Shown: one piece after another, positions 8,490 through 17,376 of the stretch | Position numbering within the stretch: position 1 is the stretch's first letter | Layout: the number at the start of each line of letters is the position of its first letter | Assembly (NCBI RefSeq): GCF_030817655.1 | Contig: NZ_JAUSZM010000003.1 | Location: 7,068,001-7,132,000 of the forward strand | Origin: Streptomyces sp. V4I2 | Lineage (GTDB): Bacteria; Actinomycetota; Actinomycetes; Streptomycetales; Streptomycetaceae | Direction of reading: 5' to 3' | DNA length: 64,000 nucleotides | Notes under the pieces: generated by a model | The model's input: only the letters and a program-made list of their open reading frames with translations | What the model was told of the DNA's origin: nothing | Database searches by the model: none | Made by a program: the position numbers and the translations under genes

Positions 8490-9866
8490 TCACGCCTCCG
8501 CCGCCGGCTCCTCCAGGGCCTCTTCCAGGTCTTCCTCCGGCAGGAACCCCGGCAGCCACTCCTCCAGTTCCTCACGCAGGCGCACTGTCGAGCCCAGCTG
8601 GCACAGCACCCCGATCGTGCTCAGCGTCACCCTGTGGATGAGGAGATACGCCGGCGGCAGGTTGAGCTGCTTGGCCAGCTGGTAGGCGGGGGAGCGCGGG
8701 TCGCCGATCCGGGTCGCCTGGCTGCGCATCCAGCTGCGGGTGAAGGTGAACTCCTCGGCCTGGGCCGGTTCGATGATCGGCAGGAGGTAGTCGAGGACGG
8801 CGTCCGGGTCCAGCTCTATGGATTCCTTGACGAAGCCCTCGGCGCGGAGGAGTTCGTAGACGGCGTCCGCCTCGCCGTCGAGCGTCATCCGCAGGGAGAT
8901 GCCGATCGGGGTCGGCAGGCCACCCGGGAGACGGTCGACCGTGCCGAAGTCCAGGACGCCCAGGCGCCAGTCGTCCTCGCCTTCCGGGCCACCGGGCAGG
9001 AGGCGGAAGTTGCCTGGGTGCGGGTCGGCGTGCAGCAGTCCGGTGCGGGCGGGGCCGGAGAACAGGAAGCGGGCCAGGAGCTGGCCGGCCCGGTCGCGCT
9101 GTTCCCGGGTGCCGTCGGCGATCACCTCGGACATCGGGATGCCGTCCATCCACTCCGTGATCAGCACCTGGTCGCACTGATGCACCACATCCGGCACCAC
9201 GACGTCCGGATCGCCGGCGAACTCCTCGGCATGGGCCCGCTGGGCCTGTGCCTCCAGGCCGTAGTCCAGTTCCTCGGAGACGCGGTCCTTGAGCTCCGAG
9301 ATCAGCGGCTTGATGTCCACACCGGGAATGAGGGGACCCAGCAGGCGAGCGAAACGGCTCAACTGGTTCAGGTCGGACAGCAGGGCCTCGCCCGCTCCGG
9401 GGTACTGCACCTTGACCGCCACCTCGCGGCCGTCGCGCCACACCCCGCGATGCACCTGGCCGATGGAGGCGGCCGCCGAGGGCTTGTCCTCGAACTCGAG
9501 GAACAACTCCTGCCAGTCCTGGCCGAGCCGCTTCTCCAGCACCGCGTGCACGGTGCGCGTCGGCATCGGAGGCGCCGCCTCCTGGAGCTTGGTCAGCGCC
9601 GCCCGGTAGGGGCCGGCGACCTCCTCGGGGAGCGCCGACTCGAAGACGGACAGGGCCTGGCCGAACTTCATGGCGCCGCCCTTGAGCTCGCCGAGCACCT
9701 TGAACAGTTGGTCGGCTGTGCGCTGTTGCAGCTCGCGGCCGACCAGTTCGGCGGACTCGCCGACGATCCGCTTGCCCAGTCCCCAGGTCGCCCGTCCGGC
9801 GAAACCGAGCGGCAGCGCGGCGAGCTTGGCGGTACGGGTGACCGCCTTGCGGGGAAGATCAGACAT
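8490..9866 (-). CDS. ABC1/UbiB-family atypical kinase
   Basis: A 458-residue ABC1 (UbiB/COQ8) protein kinase-like ATPase. Visible signatures are the KxGQ-type N-terminal helix (KGGAMKFGQALS, just after residue 60), an AVKVQYPG lysine motif, LITEWMDG hinge, HADPHPGNF catalytic loop and LDFG metal-binding motif. UbiB proteins assist lipid or quinone metabolism; streptomycetes make menaquinone, so a ubiquinone role cannot apply directly. ATG 9866 has GGAGG just upstream. The gene overlaps the 3' end of the upstream ThiF-like gene by eight bases, so the two are probably translated together. Confidence 0.9.
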   Translation of the reverse strand: MSDLPRKAVTRTAKLAALPLGFAGRATWGLGKRIVGESAELVGRELQQRTADQLFKVLGELKGGAMKFGQALSVFESALPEEVAGPYRAALTKLQEAAPPMPTRTVHAVLEKRLGQDWQELFLEFEDKPSAAASIGQVHRGVWRDGREVAVKVQYPGAGEALLSDLNQLSRFARLLGPLIPGVDIKPLISELKDRVSEELDYGLEAQAQRAHAEEFAGDPDVVVPDVVHQCDQVLITEWMDGIPMSEVIADGTREQRDRAGQLLARFLFSGPARTGLLHADPHPGNFRLLPGGPEGEDDWRLGVLDFGTVDRLPGGLPTPIGISLRMTLDGEADAVYELLRAEGFVKESIELDPDAVLDYLLPIIEPAQAEEFTFTRSWMRSQATRIGDPRSPAYQLAKQLNLPPAYLLIHRVTLSTIGVLCQLGSTVRLREELEEWLPGFLPEEDLEEALEEPAAEA

Positions 9867-11106
9867 GCGCCCTCCAGGTCCCAGCAAGCCGCGCCGCGTG
9901 TGTCGTACGGCGTAACTCCTTCGACGGTTGTTGCTCCGCCATTGTCTCGTGCGACTCCTCGTACTTGGGTGTGTGTTCCCCCTTACCTTTCTCCGCTGCT
10001 CCGCACCGGCATGCGGGGTGCCCCCAGACCGGCCGCGCATGCCAGTGAAGGGTGGGCAGGGAGACCTCCCAGCGTGCGCCGACGCTCGAGGGGACCTTGC
10101 CGTCCAGGAAGGCGAGCGCGTGCGCGGCGGCAAGGCCCGCGACTGTCGTGGCCAGCGCCAGATCGCAGGAACGCTCCCGGCGCGGCCCGCCGGAGCGCCA
10201 CTGCGCGATCAGACGGGGCCACACCTGGTCACGGTCGGTGCGCGCCTCGTGCAGACAGCCGGCGCAGCCCGTCTCGCCCGGCAGCACGAACGGACCGACC
10301 ACCCCGGTCGCCTCCACCACGCCAACGTACAGATGGGGTGTGCCGGAGGTGATCAGGGGGTCGGCGGCGGACGGGAGCGGCGCGTGCACGTCGATGTCGT
10401 CGCGTGGGGCGAGGATCACGAGGGAGAAGCCCGGGTCGTCGCTCTCGGACGGCGTGCGGGGGCCGCGGCGTGGTGGGCGGTCCGGCGCCGACCGTCGCAC
10501 GGCACGCCGCGCGGCCTCCTGCCTGCGGTCGCCGACGGACTCGGCGGGCAGCCCGCCCGGCGCCACGTCCCCCGGCTCGACCGAGCCCACATCGCGCACG
10601 TCGACCTCGCCCACCCCGGCCCCCGACAGCAGCGAGGCCAGGACCGCGCCCACCCGGCCTGCTCCTCTCACCTGGACGCGCAGGGAGCGGCGGGCGGCCA
10701 GGAGCCTGATCGCCTCGCCCGGTTCGGACGTGGTCAGGGAGAGCGAGGCCAGGTCGGGACGCAGCCGGTCGAGGACCTCCTTCTTGGTGCGCAGGGCCTC
10801 GGCGGCCGACCCGCCGCCCTTGGCGTCGTCGACCAGCCCGGCCCGCGCGAGCCGCTCCACCAGCGCGTCGACATGCCCGTCCGGCAGGTCCATGCGACGG
10901 CCCTCCTCCCGCAGGAGCGGCAGACCGCGAGTGCCGTTGAGCAGGTCGAGGAAACTGCCCGTCGCCGTGTCCATCGGACCCAGCGTCATCGCGTGCGCCG
11001 GGGTCATCCCGAACTGCACGGTGTTGAGATCACGCCAGCCGCGCCGGAGCGCGGGCTTCACAAGCGGAACCAACGAAACCGTCGGATGCGGATCCATCGA
11101 CTGCAT
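9859..11106 (-). CDS. ThiF/E1-like adenylyltransferase-fold protein (ocin-ThiF type)
   Basis: A 415-residue protein. The N-terminal 90 residues resemble the leader-peptide-binding/cyclodehydratase N-domain of RiPP E1-like proteins (PALRRGWRDLNTVQFG). A central Rossmann segment GAGRVGAVLASLL and a C-terminal zinc site formed by CAGC and CRCG complete the E1-like fold. No RiPP precursor or YcaO gene is nearby, so it is unlikely to be part of a standard azole cluster here. It is coupled to the ABC1 kinase. ATG 11106 was chosen as the first start giving the conserved N-terminus; 11097 is also possible. Substrate is unknown. Confidence 0.75.
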   Translation of the reverse strand: MQSMDPHPTVSLVPLVKPALRRGWRDLNTVQFGMTPAHAMTLGPMDTATGSFLDLLNGTRGLPLLREEGRRMDLPDGHVDALVERLARAGLVDDAKGGGSAAEALRTKKEVLDRLRPDLASLSLTTSEPGEAIRLLAARRSLRVQVRGAGRVGAVLASLLSGAGVGEVDVRDVGSVEPGDVAPGGLPAESVGDRRQEAARRAVRRSAPDRPPRRGPRTPSESDDPGFSLVILAPRDDIDVHAPLPSAADPLITSGTPHLYVGVVEATGVVGPFVLPGETGCAGCLHEARTDRDQVWPRLIAQWRSGGPRRERSCDLALATTVAGLAAAHALAFLDGKVPSSVGARWEVSLPTLHWHARPVWGHPACRCGAAEKGKGEHTPKYEESHETMAEQQPSKELRRTTHAARLAGTWRAHV

Positions 11107-11349
11107 GACAGGCCCCCGTAGCCCTCGTAGAACATCCCCGAACGTCCCCGCCTGCCGGAGGAGGTCGTCCCGCAGCTCCGCCGACACGAGCCAGCATGCC
11201 CGGGCCCGGCGCGGGGCGCCCAAAGTTGTCCACAGGCAGGGGGTGTTAGTCGTACAAGTCAGTCGTATGAATCAAACGCATGTGGGGGATCGGAACGGAA
11301 CCGACCCGGAGTCGGGACTTCCCCTGTGTGCAACGGGTAACGTCGGGGC

Positions 11350-11946
11350 GTGCCCGCCGACCCACTGCACCGCGCCGGAACGCCACAGCGCAGTACGACG
11401 AGCCTGCCGTCGAGCGGCTCGGGGGCGAGCGCGATCGAGGTGCGCAGGAGTTCCCGTCGACGTCGGACGGTCTCCGCGTACCGCGAGGGCGATCGCACCG
11501 TCGTGCTCATCCCTGCCCGGATGTCCGAGGCCGAGGAACAGCGCTGGGTGAGCGTCATGCTCGACAAACTGGCCGCCCAGGAGAGCAAACGGGTCCTCGG
11601 CGACGCCGAGCTGGCCGAGCGTGCCGAACGCCTGTCGGCCCAGTATTTCGACGGCCGGGCCCGGCCGAACTCGGTGCGCTGGGTCACCAACCAGAACACC
11701 CGCTGGGGCTCGTGCACCCCGTCCGAGGGCAGCATCCGGCTGTCCCACCGCCTGCAGGGCATGCCCGAGTACGTCGTCGACTACGTCCTCCTCCACGAGC
11801 TGGCGCATCTGCTCGTCCCCGGGCACGGCCCCCGCTTCTGGCGGCTGCTGGAGGCGTATCCGCGCACCGAGCGGGCCCGCGGCTATCTCGAAGGAGTGGT
11901 CGCCGCCGAGCGGTTGCCCCACCTTCCGGCCGCGCGCGGAGAGTGA
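11350..11946 (+). CDS. YgjP-like zinc metallopeptidase (DUF45)
   Basis: A 198-residue protein with the zinc motif HELAHLLVPGHGPRFW, the YgjP/WLM signature in which HExxH is followed by a third His and then Phe-Trp. Upstream conserved segments are RWVTNQNTRWGSC and SIRLSHRLQGMPEYVVDYVLLHE. These are soluble minigluzincin-like peptidases of unclear substrate, sometimes linked to DNA-repair loci. It starts with GTG 11350 and is divergent from the ThiF-like gene across about 240 bases that must hold both promoters; I see no clear motif there. Confidence 0.85.
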   Translation: MPADPLHRAGTPQRSTTSLPSSGSGASAIEVRRSSRRRRTVSAYREGDRTVVLIPARMSEAEEQRWVSVMLDKLAAQESKRVLGDAELAERAERLSAQYFDGRARPNSVRWVTNQNTRWGSCTPSEGSIRLSHRLQGMPEYVVDYVLLHELAHLLVPGHGPRFWRLLEAYPRTERARGYLEGVVAAERLPHLPAARGE

Positions 11947-12084
11947 CGGCCGCCCTGACGGCAGGTCGTATCGGGAGCCGCGCGGGATTTTGTACCGGAT
12001 CTGTACCGACTTCCTCGGGTGTCCGACTTTGCCGTTAGCCTGTCGCGACGCACTCGCATTCGGGATGGGGGACGGTCGTTACGC

Positions 12085-13644
12085 ATGGCCAGGGAATTCC
12101 AACGCGGCCACAAGGCCAAGATCAGTGACCTCACCGCGGGCACGGATCTGTACGTAGGCGTACAGATCTCCGGCCCCGGGCTGACCTTCGACATCAGCTG
12201 CTTCGGGCTCGACGCCGACGAACAGCTCTCGGACGACCGGTACTTCGTCTTCTTCAACCAGCCGAAGTCCCCCGAGGAATCCATCCAGCTCCTGGGCGCG
12301 CAGGCGGGTGACACAGAGGCCTTCAGGATCACGCTCGACAAGATCCCGCCGCAGATCCAGAAGCTGTCGTTCACGGCGACGATCGACGGCGCCGGCCAGA
12401 TGTCGCAGATCGCTCCCGGATACGTCCGTATCGTCGCCGGCGGCGAGGAGGTCGCCCGGTACTCCTTCGCCGGCGGCGAGTTCTCCACGGAACGTGCCGT
12501 CATGCTGGGCGACCTGTACCTGAAGGACGTCTGGCGGTTCGCCGCGGTCGGGCAGGGCTTCGACGGCGGCCTCGACGCGCTGCTGAAGAACTTCGGCGGC
12601 GAGGTCGCCGAGGAGGAGCCCGCGCCCGCACCGGCCGCCCCGGCGCAGACTCAGGCACCGGCGTTCGCGCCGCCGCCGCAGGCCGCCGCGCCCGCGGCAC
12701 CTCCCGCCCCCGCGCCGGCTCCCTCCTTCGGAGCCCCCGCCCCCGTGGCCCCGTCCGTCCACACGGCACCGACGCTCGCCGGGACCACCCCGCCCGGCGT
12801 CCCGCCGCAGGCGGCCCCCGCGCCCACGAGCCCGCAGATGTTCACACCCCCGGGAGCACCCGCCGGCCAGTTCACGCCCCCTGGGGCACCCGCCGGCCAG
12901 TTCGCGCCTCCGGGCGCCCCCGGCGCCTTCCCGGGCCAGGCCCAGCCCTTCGGCGGCGCCACGACGCTGGCGCCGGTGCCGCCCGAGGCGAACGTCCGTG
13001 TCGTCCTCACGAAGTACGCGGAAGCCCCCGTGGGGGACCGCTGGACGGAGCAGAACTCGCAGCTGGTGCGGGCCACGCTCACCAAGGGTGCCAACATCCT
13101 CGCCAAGCAGGGCAGCATGGTCGCCTACCAGGGCGACATCGACTTCGCCCACAAGGGCTCCGGGCTGCTCGGCAAGCTCACCGGAGCGCTCACCGGCCAG
13201 GGCATGTCCCTGATGCGCTGTTCCGGTGACGGCGAGGTCTTCCTCGCCGACGAGGCCAGTCGGGTGTTCGTCATCCGCCTCCAGGGGGAGCAGCTCTACA
13301 CCAGCGCGCAGGGTGTGCTCGCCTTCGACGAGGCCCTGGACACCGAGGTGCGCCGCATCGAGGGCGCGGGTCTGCCGGGCGGCGGGCTGTTCAGCATGCT
13401 CTTCTCGGGGACCGGAGCGGTCGCCGTGAAGACACGCGGCGTGCCGGTCGTGATCCCCGTGGGTCCGGCCACCTACGTCGACGGGAACGCCGTCATCGCC
13501 TGGTCCGCCGGTGCGCAGGCCGTCACCACCACCGCGCTCAGGCTGCGCCGTTCCGGGTACTCCCGGCAGAGCTCGGAGGCCGTGAACCTCCAGTTCCGCG
13601 GCGCCCCCGGCAACTTCGTCGTCGTACAGCCCTTCGAGGTGTGA
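12085..13644 (+). CDS. TerD domain fused to AIM24-family domain
   Basis: A 519-residue fusion. Residues 1-190 form a TerD domain (calcium-binding tellurium-resistance family; FDISCFGLDADEQLSDDRYFVFFNQ and the GEFSTERAVMLGDLYLK block). Residues 200-305 are a Pro/Ala-rich linker with 10-residue repeats. Residues 310-519 are an AIM24 (DUF124) beta-sandwich. ATG 12085 matches the usual TerD start MAREFQRGHK. It heads a three-gene AIM24 operon with overlapping or close junctions. TerD proteins are linked to stress and phage defence chemistry; the AIM24 role in bacteria is unknown. Confidence 0.88.
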   Translation: MAREFQRGHKAKISDLTAGTDLYVGVQISGPGLTFDISCFGLDADEQLSDDRYFVFFNQPKSPEESIQLLGAQAGDTEAFRITLDKIPPQIQKLSFTATIDGAGQMSQIAPGYVRIVAGGEEVARYSFAGGEFSTERAVMLGDLYLKDVWRFAAVGQGFDGGLDALLKNFGGEVAEEEPAPAPAAPAQTQAPAFAPPPQAAAPAAPPAPAPAPSFGAPAPVAPSVHTAPTLAGTTPPGVPPQAAPAPTSPQMFTPPGAPAGQFTPPGAPAGQFAPPGAPGAFPGQAQPFGGATTLAPVPPEANVRVVLTKYAEAPVGDRWTEQNSQLVRATLTKGANILAKQGSMVAYQGDIDFAHKGSGLLGKLTGALTGQGMSLMRCSGDGEVFLADEASRVFVIRLQGEQLYTSAQGVLAFDEALDTEVRRIEGAGLPGGGLFSMLFSGTGAVAVKTRGVPVVIPVGPATYVDGNAVIAWSAGAQAVTTTALRLRRSGYSRQSSEAVNLQFRGAPGNFVVVQPFEV

Positions 13645-13649
13645 GGCCC

Positions 13650-14327
13650 ATGGACACCCAGACTCTCAGCGCTCACCGCGCCGCTTCGACCGGCGTCCGG
13701 ATGACTGTGCACAGCTCCAAGACGCTCAAGGTCACCATGGCCAGCGGACACGATCTGCTGGCCAAGGCCGGCTCGATGATCGCGTACGAGGGCTATGTGC
13801 AGTTCGACGGGGCGCCGGCCAGCCTGCGCCGCTCGGCGGAGGAGATGGTCAGCGGCGAGGGCGGCAGGCTCATGCTCTGCCGCGGTGACGGCGACCTCTA
13901 TCTCGCCGACTACGGCGGCGACGTCATCGTCCTCCACCTGAACGGCGAGGCGCTCTCGGTCAACGGAGCCACGCTGCTGGCCTGCGACGCCTCGCTGGAG
14001 CTGACCATCGAGCCGGTCAAGGGTCTCGCCAAGCTGTCCGGCTCGGGCCTGACCAACCTCGTCGTACGGGGCACGGGCTGGGTCGCGCTGGTCAGCCGGG
14101 GCATTCCGATGGCCCTGGACTGCGCCGAACGCGAGACGTACGTCGACCCGGACGCGCTGATCGCCTGGACGACCGGCCTGGACATGAAGGCGCGTCGCAC
14201 GGTCAAGGCGAGCGCCCTCATCGGCCGGGGCAGTGGTGAGGCCTTCCAGATCGGCTTCAAGGGCCAGGGCTTCGTGGTCGTCCAGCCGAGCGAGGACACC
14301 GGCGACCGATTCAAGATCCGGGGCTGA
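13650..14327 (+). CDS. AIM24-family protein (second of three)
   Basis: A 225-residue AIM24/DUF124 beta-sandwich: GHDLLAKAGSMIAYEG, an RLMLCRGDGDLYLADYG turn, LVVRGTGWVALVSRG and a C-terminal GFVVVQPSE. Its start lies six bases after the stop of the TerD-AIM24 gene; a GTG at 13641 that overlaps that stop is an alternative. Sequence similarity to the flanking AIM24 domains shows tandem duplication. No catalytic motif is visible. Confidence 0.88.
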   Translation: MDTQTLSAHRAASTGVRMTVHSSKTLKVTMASGHDLLAKAGSMIAYEGYVQFDGAPASLRRSAEEMVSGEGGRLMLCRGDGDLYLADYGGDVIVLHLNGEALSVNGATLLACDASLELTIEPVKGLAKLSGSGLTNLVVRGTGWVALVSRGIPMALDCAERETYVDPDALIAWTTGLDMKARRTVKASALIGRGSGEAFQIGFKGQGFVVVQPSEDTGDRFKIRG

Positions 14328-14346
14328 AGGGAGCACCACGCACATC

Positions 14347-15084
14347 ATGCACAGCACACTCTTCGCACACGTCCCGGTGGAGTCCACCGGCCGCTACACC
14401 CTGCAGAACCCGCAGCTCCTGAAGACCGACGTCACCCAGGGCAGCAGCCCCGTGCTCGCCCGCCAGGGCGCCATGGTCGCCTTCGAGGGGCAGGTGGAGT
14501 TCGACAGCCAGTACCGCAACCGCAGCTGGCGCAACGTCGAGCGGATGACCGGCGAGCGCCTGGAGCTCATGCGCTGCAAGGGCAACGGCATCGTGTATCT
14601 CGCCAATCTCGCCCAGCACCTGCACATCATGGAGGTCGGCCGCGGCCTGACCGTCGACAGTTCCTACGTCCTCGCCTTCGACGGCTCCCTCGGGGTCGGC
14701 ATCGTCGCGGTCGACAGTGCTGTGGAGATCGCCTCGGCGGGTGCCTACAACCTGGAGCTGACCGGGTCCGGGCAGGTCGTGCTCATGACCTCGGGCGAGC
14801 CGCTGGTGATGGAGGTGACCCCGGAGAAGAACGTCTGCTGCGACGCGGACGCCGTGGTCGCCTGGTCCACGTCCCTGCGGACCCAGCTCCAGGCCCCCAC
14901 CTCCACGTCCGCCGTGTGGCGCCGCAAGGGCTCCACCGGCGAGGGCTGGGAGATGCAGTTCTCCGGCACGGGGCATGTCCTGGTGCAGCCCAGCGAGCTG
15001 CTGCCGCCGCAGCACCTTCGCTCGTCGGGGATGCTCGGCCAGTTCGGCATGCGAGGGAACTCCCTCGGGGCAAGCAACGCCTGA
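14347..15084 (+). CDS. AIM24-family protein (third of three)
   Basis: A 245-residue AIM24/DUF124 protein with the same core as its two upstream neighbours (ARQGAMVAFEGQVEF, LELMRCKGNGIVYLA, LTGSGQVVLMTSGE, GTGHVLVQPSELLP). It starts 19 bases after the second AIM24 gene and shares its direction, so it is the operon's last gene, followed at once by a strong terminator. Function is unknown. Confidence 0.88.
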   Translation: MHSTLFAHVPVESTGRYTLQNPQLLKTDVTQGSSPVLARQGAMVAFEGQVEFDSQYRNRSWRNVERMTGERLELMRCKGNGIVYLANLAQHLHIMEVGRGLTVDSSYVLAFDGSLGVGIVAVDSAVEIASAGAYNLELTGSGQVVLMTSGEPLVMEVTPEKNVCCDADAVVAWSTSLRTQLQAPTSTSAVWRRKGSTGEGWEMQFSGTGHVLVQPSELLPPQHLRSSGMLGQFGMRGNSLGASNA

Positions 15085-15110
15085 GCCTCCGGCATCGCTG
15101 GAAGGCGAAC

Positions 15111-15145
15111 GTAAGGGGCGACCACCACTGGTGGTCGCCCCTTAC
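15111..15145. terminator. Bidirectional terminator after AIM24 operon
   Basis: A 35-base near-perfect palindrome (17-bp arms around one central base) between the AIM24 operon and the convergent NUDIX gene. Confidence 0.85.
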
Positions 15146-15224
15146 ACACGTTCACAGCCCCACACGTTCACAGCCCCACACGTTCACAGCCCCACACGTT
15201 CACAGCCCCACACGTTCAGAGCCT
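15145..15224. repeat. Five tandem copies of a 16-bp unit
   Basis: The unit CACACGTTCACAGCCC is repeated head to tail five times at 15145, 15161, 15177, 15193 and 15209. The first four are identical and the last has two changes. The last copy contains the stop codon of the NUDIX gene, so repeat number sits exactly at that gene's 3' end. There are no spacers, so this is a minisatellite rather than a CRISPR array. Confidence 0.95.
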
Positions 15225-15737
15225 CGCGCGGGTCGCTTCCAGCAGCCGTACGACCGACTCGTCCGCCACGGACGCCACCTCGTCGTATCCGAACCAGCGC
15301 ACGTCGAGCGACTCGTCGCTGACAGCGTGCGCCGCGTCGGGCGGGGCCACGGCCGCGTACTGGACGTCGAAGTGCCAGTGGCACGGCGCCGGGATCGCAT
15401 GCCGGTCGAGGGTCACCGGGCCGCCCGGAAGCAGCGTCAGCCCCTCGACGCCGGACTCCTCCGTCGCCTCACGCAGGGCCGCCGCCTCCAGGGAGGCGTC
15501 CTGCGGCTCGCAGTGGCCGCCCATCTGGAGCCACATGCGCAGCTTCTTGTGGAGCGTGAGCAGCACCCGGCCGCGCTCCGGGTCGATCACCAGGGCGCTC
15601 GCCGTGAGGTGACCGGCCCGGCACGCCTTCCACATGCCGTCCGGATGTGCGGCGAGGTGGTCCAGGTAAGCCTGGCGCAGCTCCTCCTGGCCCTCGTAGC
15701 TCTTCAGTACGAGGACCGCGTCGTCGGACAGGCTCAC
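15216..15737 (-). CDS. NUDIX hydrolase
   Basis: A 173-residue NUDIX protein. The box reads GGHCEPQDASLEAAALREATEESGV, close to GX5EX7REUXEEXGU. The upstream LLTLHKKLRMWLQMGGH and downstream HWHFDVQYAAV resemble the ADP-ribose/CoA-type bacterial NUDIX group. GTG 15737 overlaps the stop of the upstream DUF2342 gene (GTGA), so translation is probably coupled. Substrate cannot be assigned. Confidence 0.88.
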   Translation of the reverse strand: MSLSDDAVLVLKSYEGQEELRQAYLDHLAAHPDGMWKACRAGHLTASALVIDPERGRVLLTLHKKLRMWLQMGGHCEPQDASLEAAALREATEESGVEGLTLLPGGPVTLDRHAIPAPCHWHFDVQYAAVAPPDAAHAVSDESLDVRWFGYDEVASVADESVVRLLEATRARL

Positions 15738-17185
15738 TCGGTGTCGTCGCCCTTGTCGGTGTCCTTGGCGTCGTCGGAGCCGTTGCCCTTCTTCTTGAGG
15801 TCGGGCTTGTCCGCCGCCTCGCCGAGCATCTTGTCCAGCTCGGAGAAGTCCAGCTGCTCGCGGTGCACGAAGCCGTCCGGGTCGTCCAGGTCGGAGGCCG
15901 TCGGCAGCATGTCCGGGTGCGCCCACAGGGCGTCCCGGCCGTCGACACCGCGCGCGTCGGTGAGCGAGGCCCACAGACGGGAGGCGTCGCGCAGACGGCG
16001 CGGGCGCAGCTCCAGGCCGATCAGCGTGGCGAACGTCTGCTCGGCGGGGCCGCCCGAGGCACGGCGGCGGCGCAGCGTCTCGCGCAGCGCGTCCGCGGAC
16101 GACAGCCGCGGCTTGGCGGCCGCGTGCACCACCGCGTCCACCCAGCCCTCGACGAGCGCCAGGGCCGTCTCCAGACGGGCCAGGGCGGCCTTCTGCTCGG
16201 GCGTGTCCTCCGGCTGGAACATGCCCTGCTGAAGGGCGTCCTGCAGCTGCTCGGGGTTCTGCGGGTCGAACTGGCCGACCACGTCCTCCAGCTTGGCGGT
16301 GTCGACCTTGATCCCGCGCGCGTAGCCGTCGACCGCGCCGAACAGGTGCGAGCGCAGCCACGGCACGTGTGCGAACAGGCGCTGGTGGGCGGCCTCGCGC
16401 AGGGCGAGGTACAGCCGCACCTCCTCCTTCGACACGCCGAGGTCCTTGCCCAACGCCTCCATGTTCACCGGCAGCAGCGCGGCCTTGCCGACCGGGCCCA
16501 GCGGCAGGCCGATGTCGGTGGAACCGACGACCTCGCCCGCGAGCACGCCGACGGCCTGCCCGATCTGCGTGCCGAACATGGCGCCGCCCATCGAGCGCAT
16601 CATGCCGATCAGCGGGCCGGCCATGGCCTGCATCTCCTCCGGCAGGACGTCGCCCATGGCCGCGCCGACGCGCTCGGCGACCGGGTCCACGAGCTCCTTC
16701 CACGCGGGCAGGGTCGCCTCGACCCACTCCGCGCGGCTCCACGCCACCGCGGAGCCCGCGCCGGACGGCAGGGACGTCGCGTCGTCGAGCCACAGGTCGG
16801 CCAGCCGGACGGCCTCCTCGACCGCGGTGCGATCGGCGGGGCCGACGCTCGCGTCCTTGGTGCCGTCGGCCGTGCCCTGGGAGACCGTCTGGCGGGCGAT
16901 CTGCTTGGCCATGTCCCAGTTCACCGGGCCGCCCTCGTACGAGAGCATCTGGCCCAGCTGCTGGAAGGCGGCGCCCAGGTCGTTGGGGTTCAGCGAACCG
17001 AACATGGCAGCGAGCGGATTGTCCGCACCGGGGCCGCCAAAGCCCCCGGCGCCGGGCAGCCCGCCGAAACCGAACGGGTTGGCCGGGCCCTGACCACCGC
17101 CGCTCTGCGGGTCCTTCTTCTTGCCCTCGTCGCCGTCGTCCGGCTCCTCCGGCGGAAGGCCGAATCCGAATGGGGTGTCACTCAC
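15734..17185 (-). CDS. DUF2342 zinc-metalloprotease-like protein
   Basis: A 483-residue member of the actinobacterial DUF2342 'putative hydrolase/zinc-dependent metalloprotease' family. It has a Gly/Pro-rich N-terminus, the LLPVNMEALGKDLGVSKEEVRLYLALREAAHQRLF core, and a charged Lys/Asp-rich tail. The core motif reads REAAHQRLF where a gluzincin would have HExxH, so the first metal-ligand His is absent and classical zinc catalysis is doubtful. GTG 17185 follows GAGGAA and fits the family N-terminus. It is divergent from the SDR gene, with about 190 bases between. Confidence 0.85.
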   Translation of the reverse strand: MSDTPFGFGLPPEEPDDGDEGKKKDPQSGGGQGPANPFGFGGLPGAGGFGGPGADNPLAAMFGSLNPNDLGAAFQQLGQMLSYEGGPVNWDMAKQIARQTVSQGTADGTKDASVGPADRTAVEEAVRLADLWLDDATSLPSGAGSAVAWSRAEWVEATLPAWKELVDPVAERVGAAMGDVLPEEMQAMAGPLIGMMRSMGGAMFGTQIGQAVGVLAGEVVGSTDIGLPLGPVGKAALLPVNMEALGKDLGVSKEEVRLYLALREAAHQRLFAHVPWLRSHLFGAVDGYARGIKVDTAKLEDVVGQFDPQNPEQLQDALQQGMFQPEDTPEQKAALARLETALALVEGWVDAVVHAAAKPRLSSADALRETLRRRRASGGPAEQTFATLIGLELRPRRLRDASRLWASLTDARGVDGRDALWAHPDMLPTASDLDDPDGFVHREQLDFSELDKMLGEAADKPDLKKKGNGSDDAKDTDKGDDTE

Positions 17186-17376
17186 GGGATTCCTCGGCTG
17201 GTAAGGCCGCCGGTTGTCTCCGACGGCTGACTGCCCGATAACACCACCCAGCGTAGACACCCGAGGCGCTTCGGGCCTCGGTGCTTCGCCGACTCTCGGC
17301 CTGCGGCAGGATGGATGCCACCTGGTACGTACGCGTCACTCGCGTGCGTACTGAAGACAACCGCTGGAGACGCCCG

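Noticed and set aside
9859..11106. RiPP (azole/lasso) biosynthetic cluster
   Set aside because: Only an E1-like protein is present; no precursor peptide, YcaO, protease or transporter gene lies within 10 kb.
15145..15224. Possible CRISPR array
   Set aside because: Units are contiguous with no spacers and no cas genes are present.
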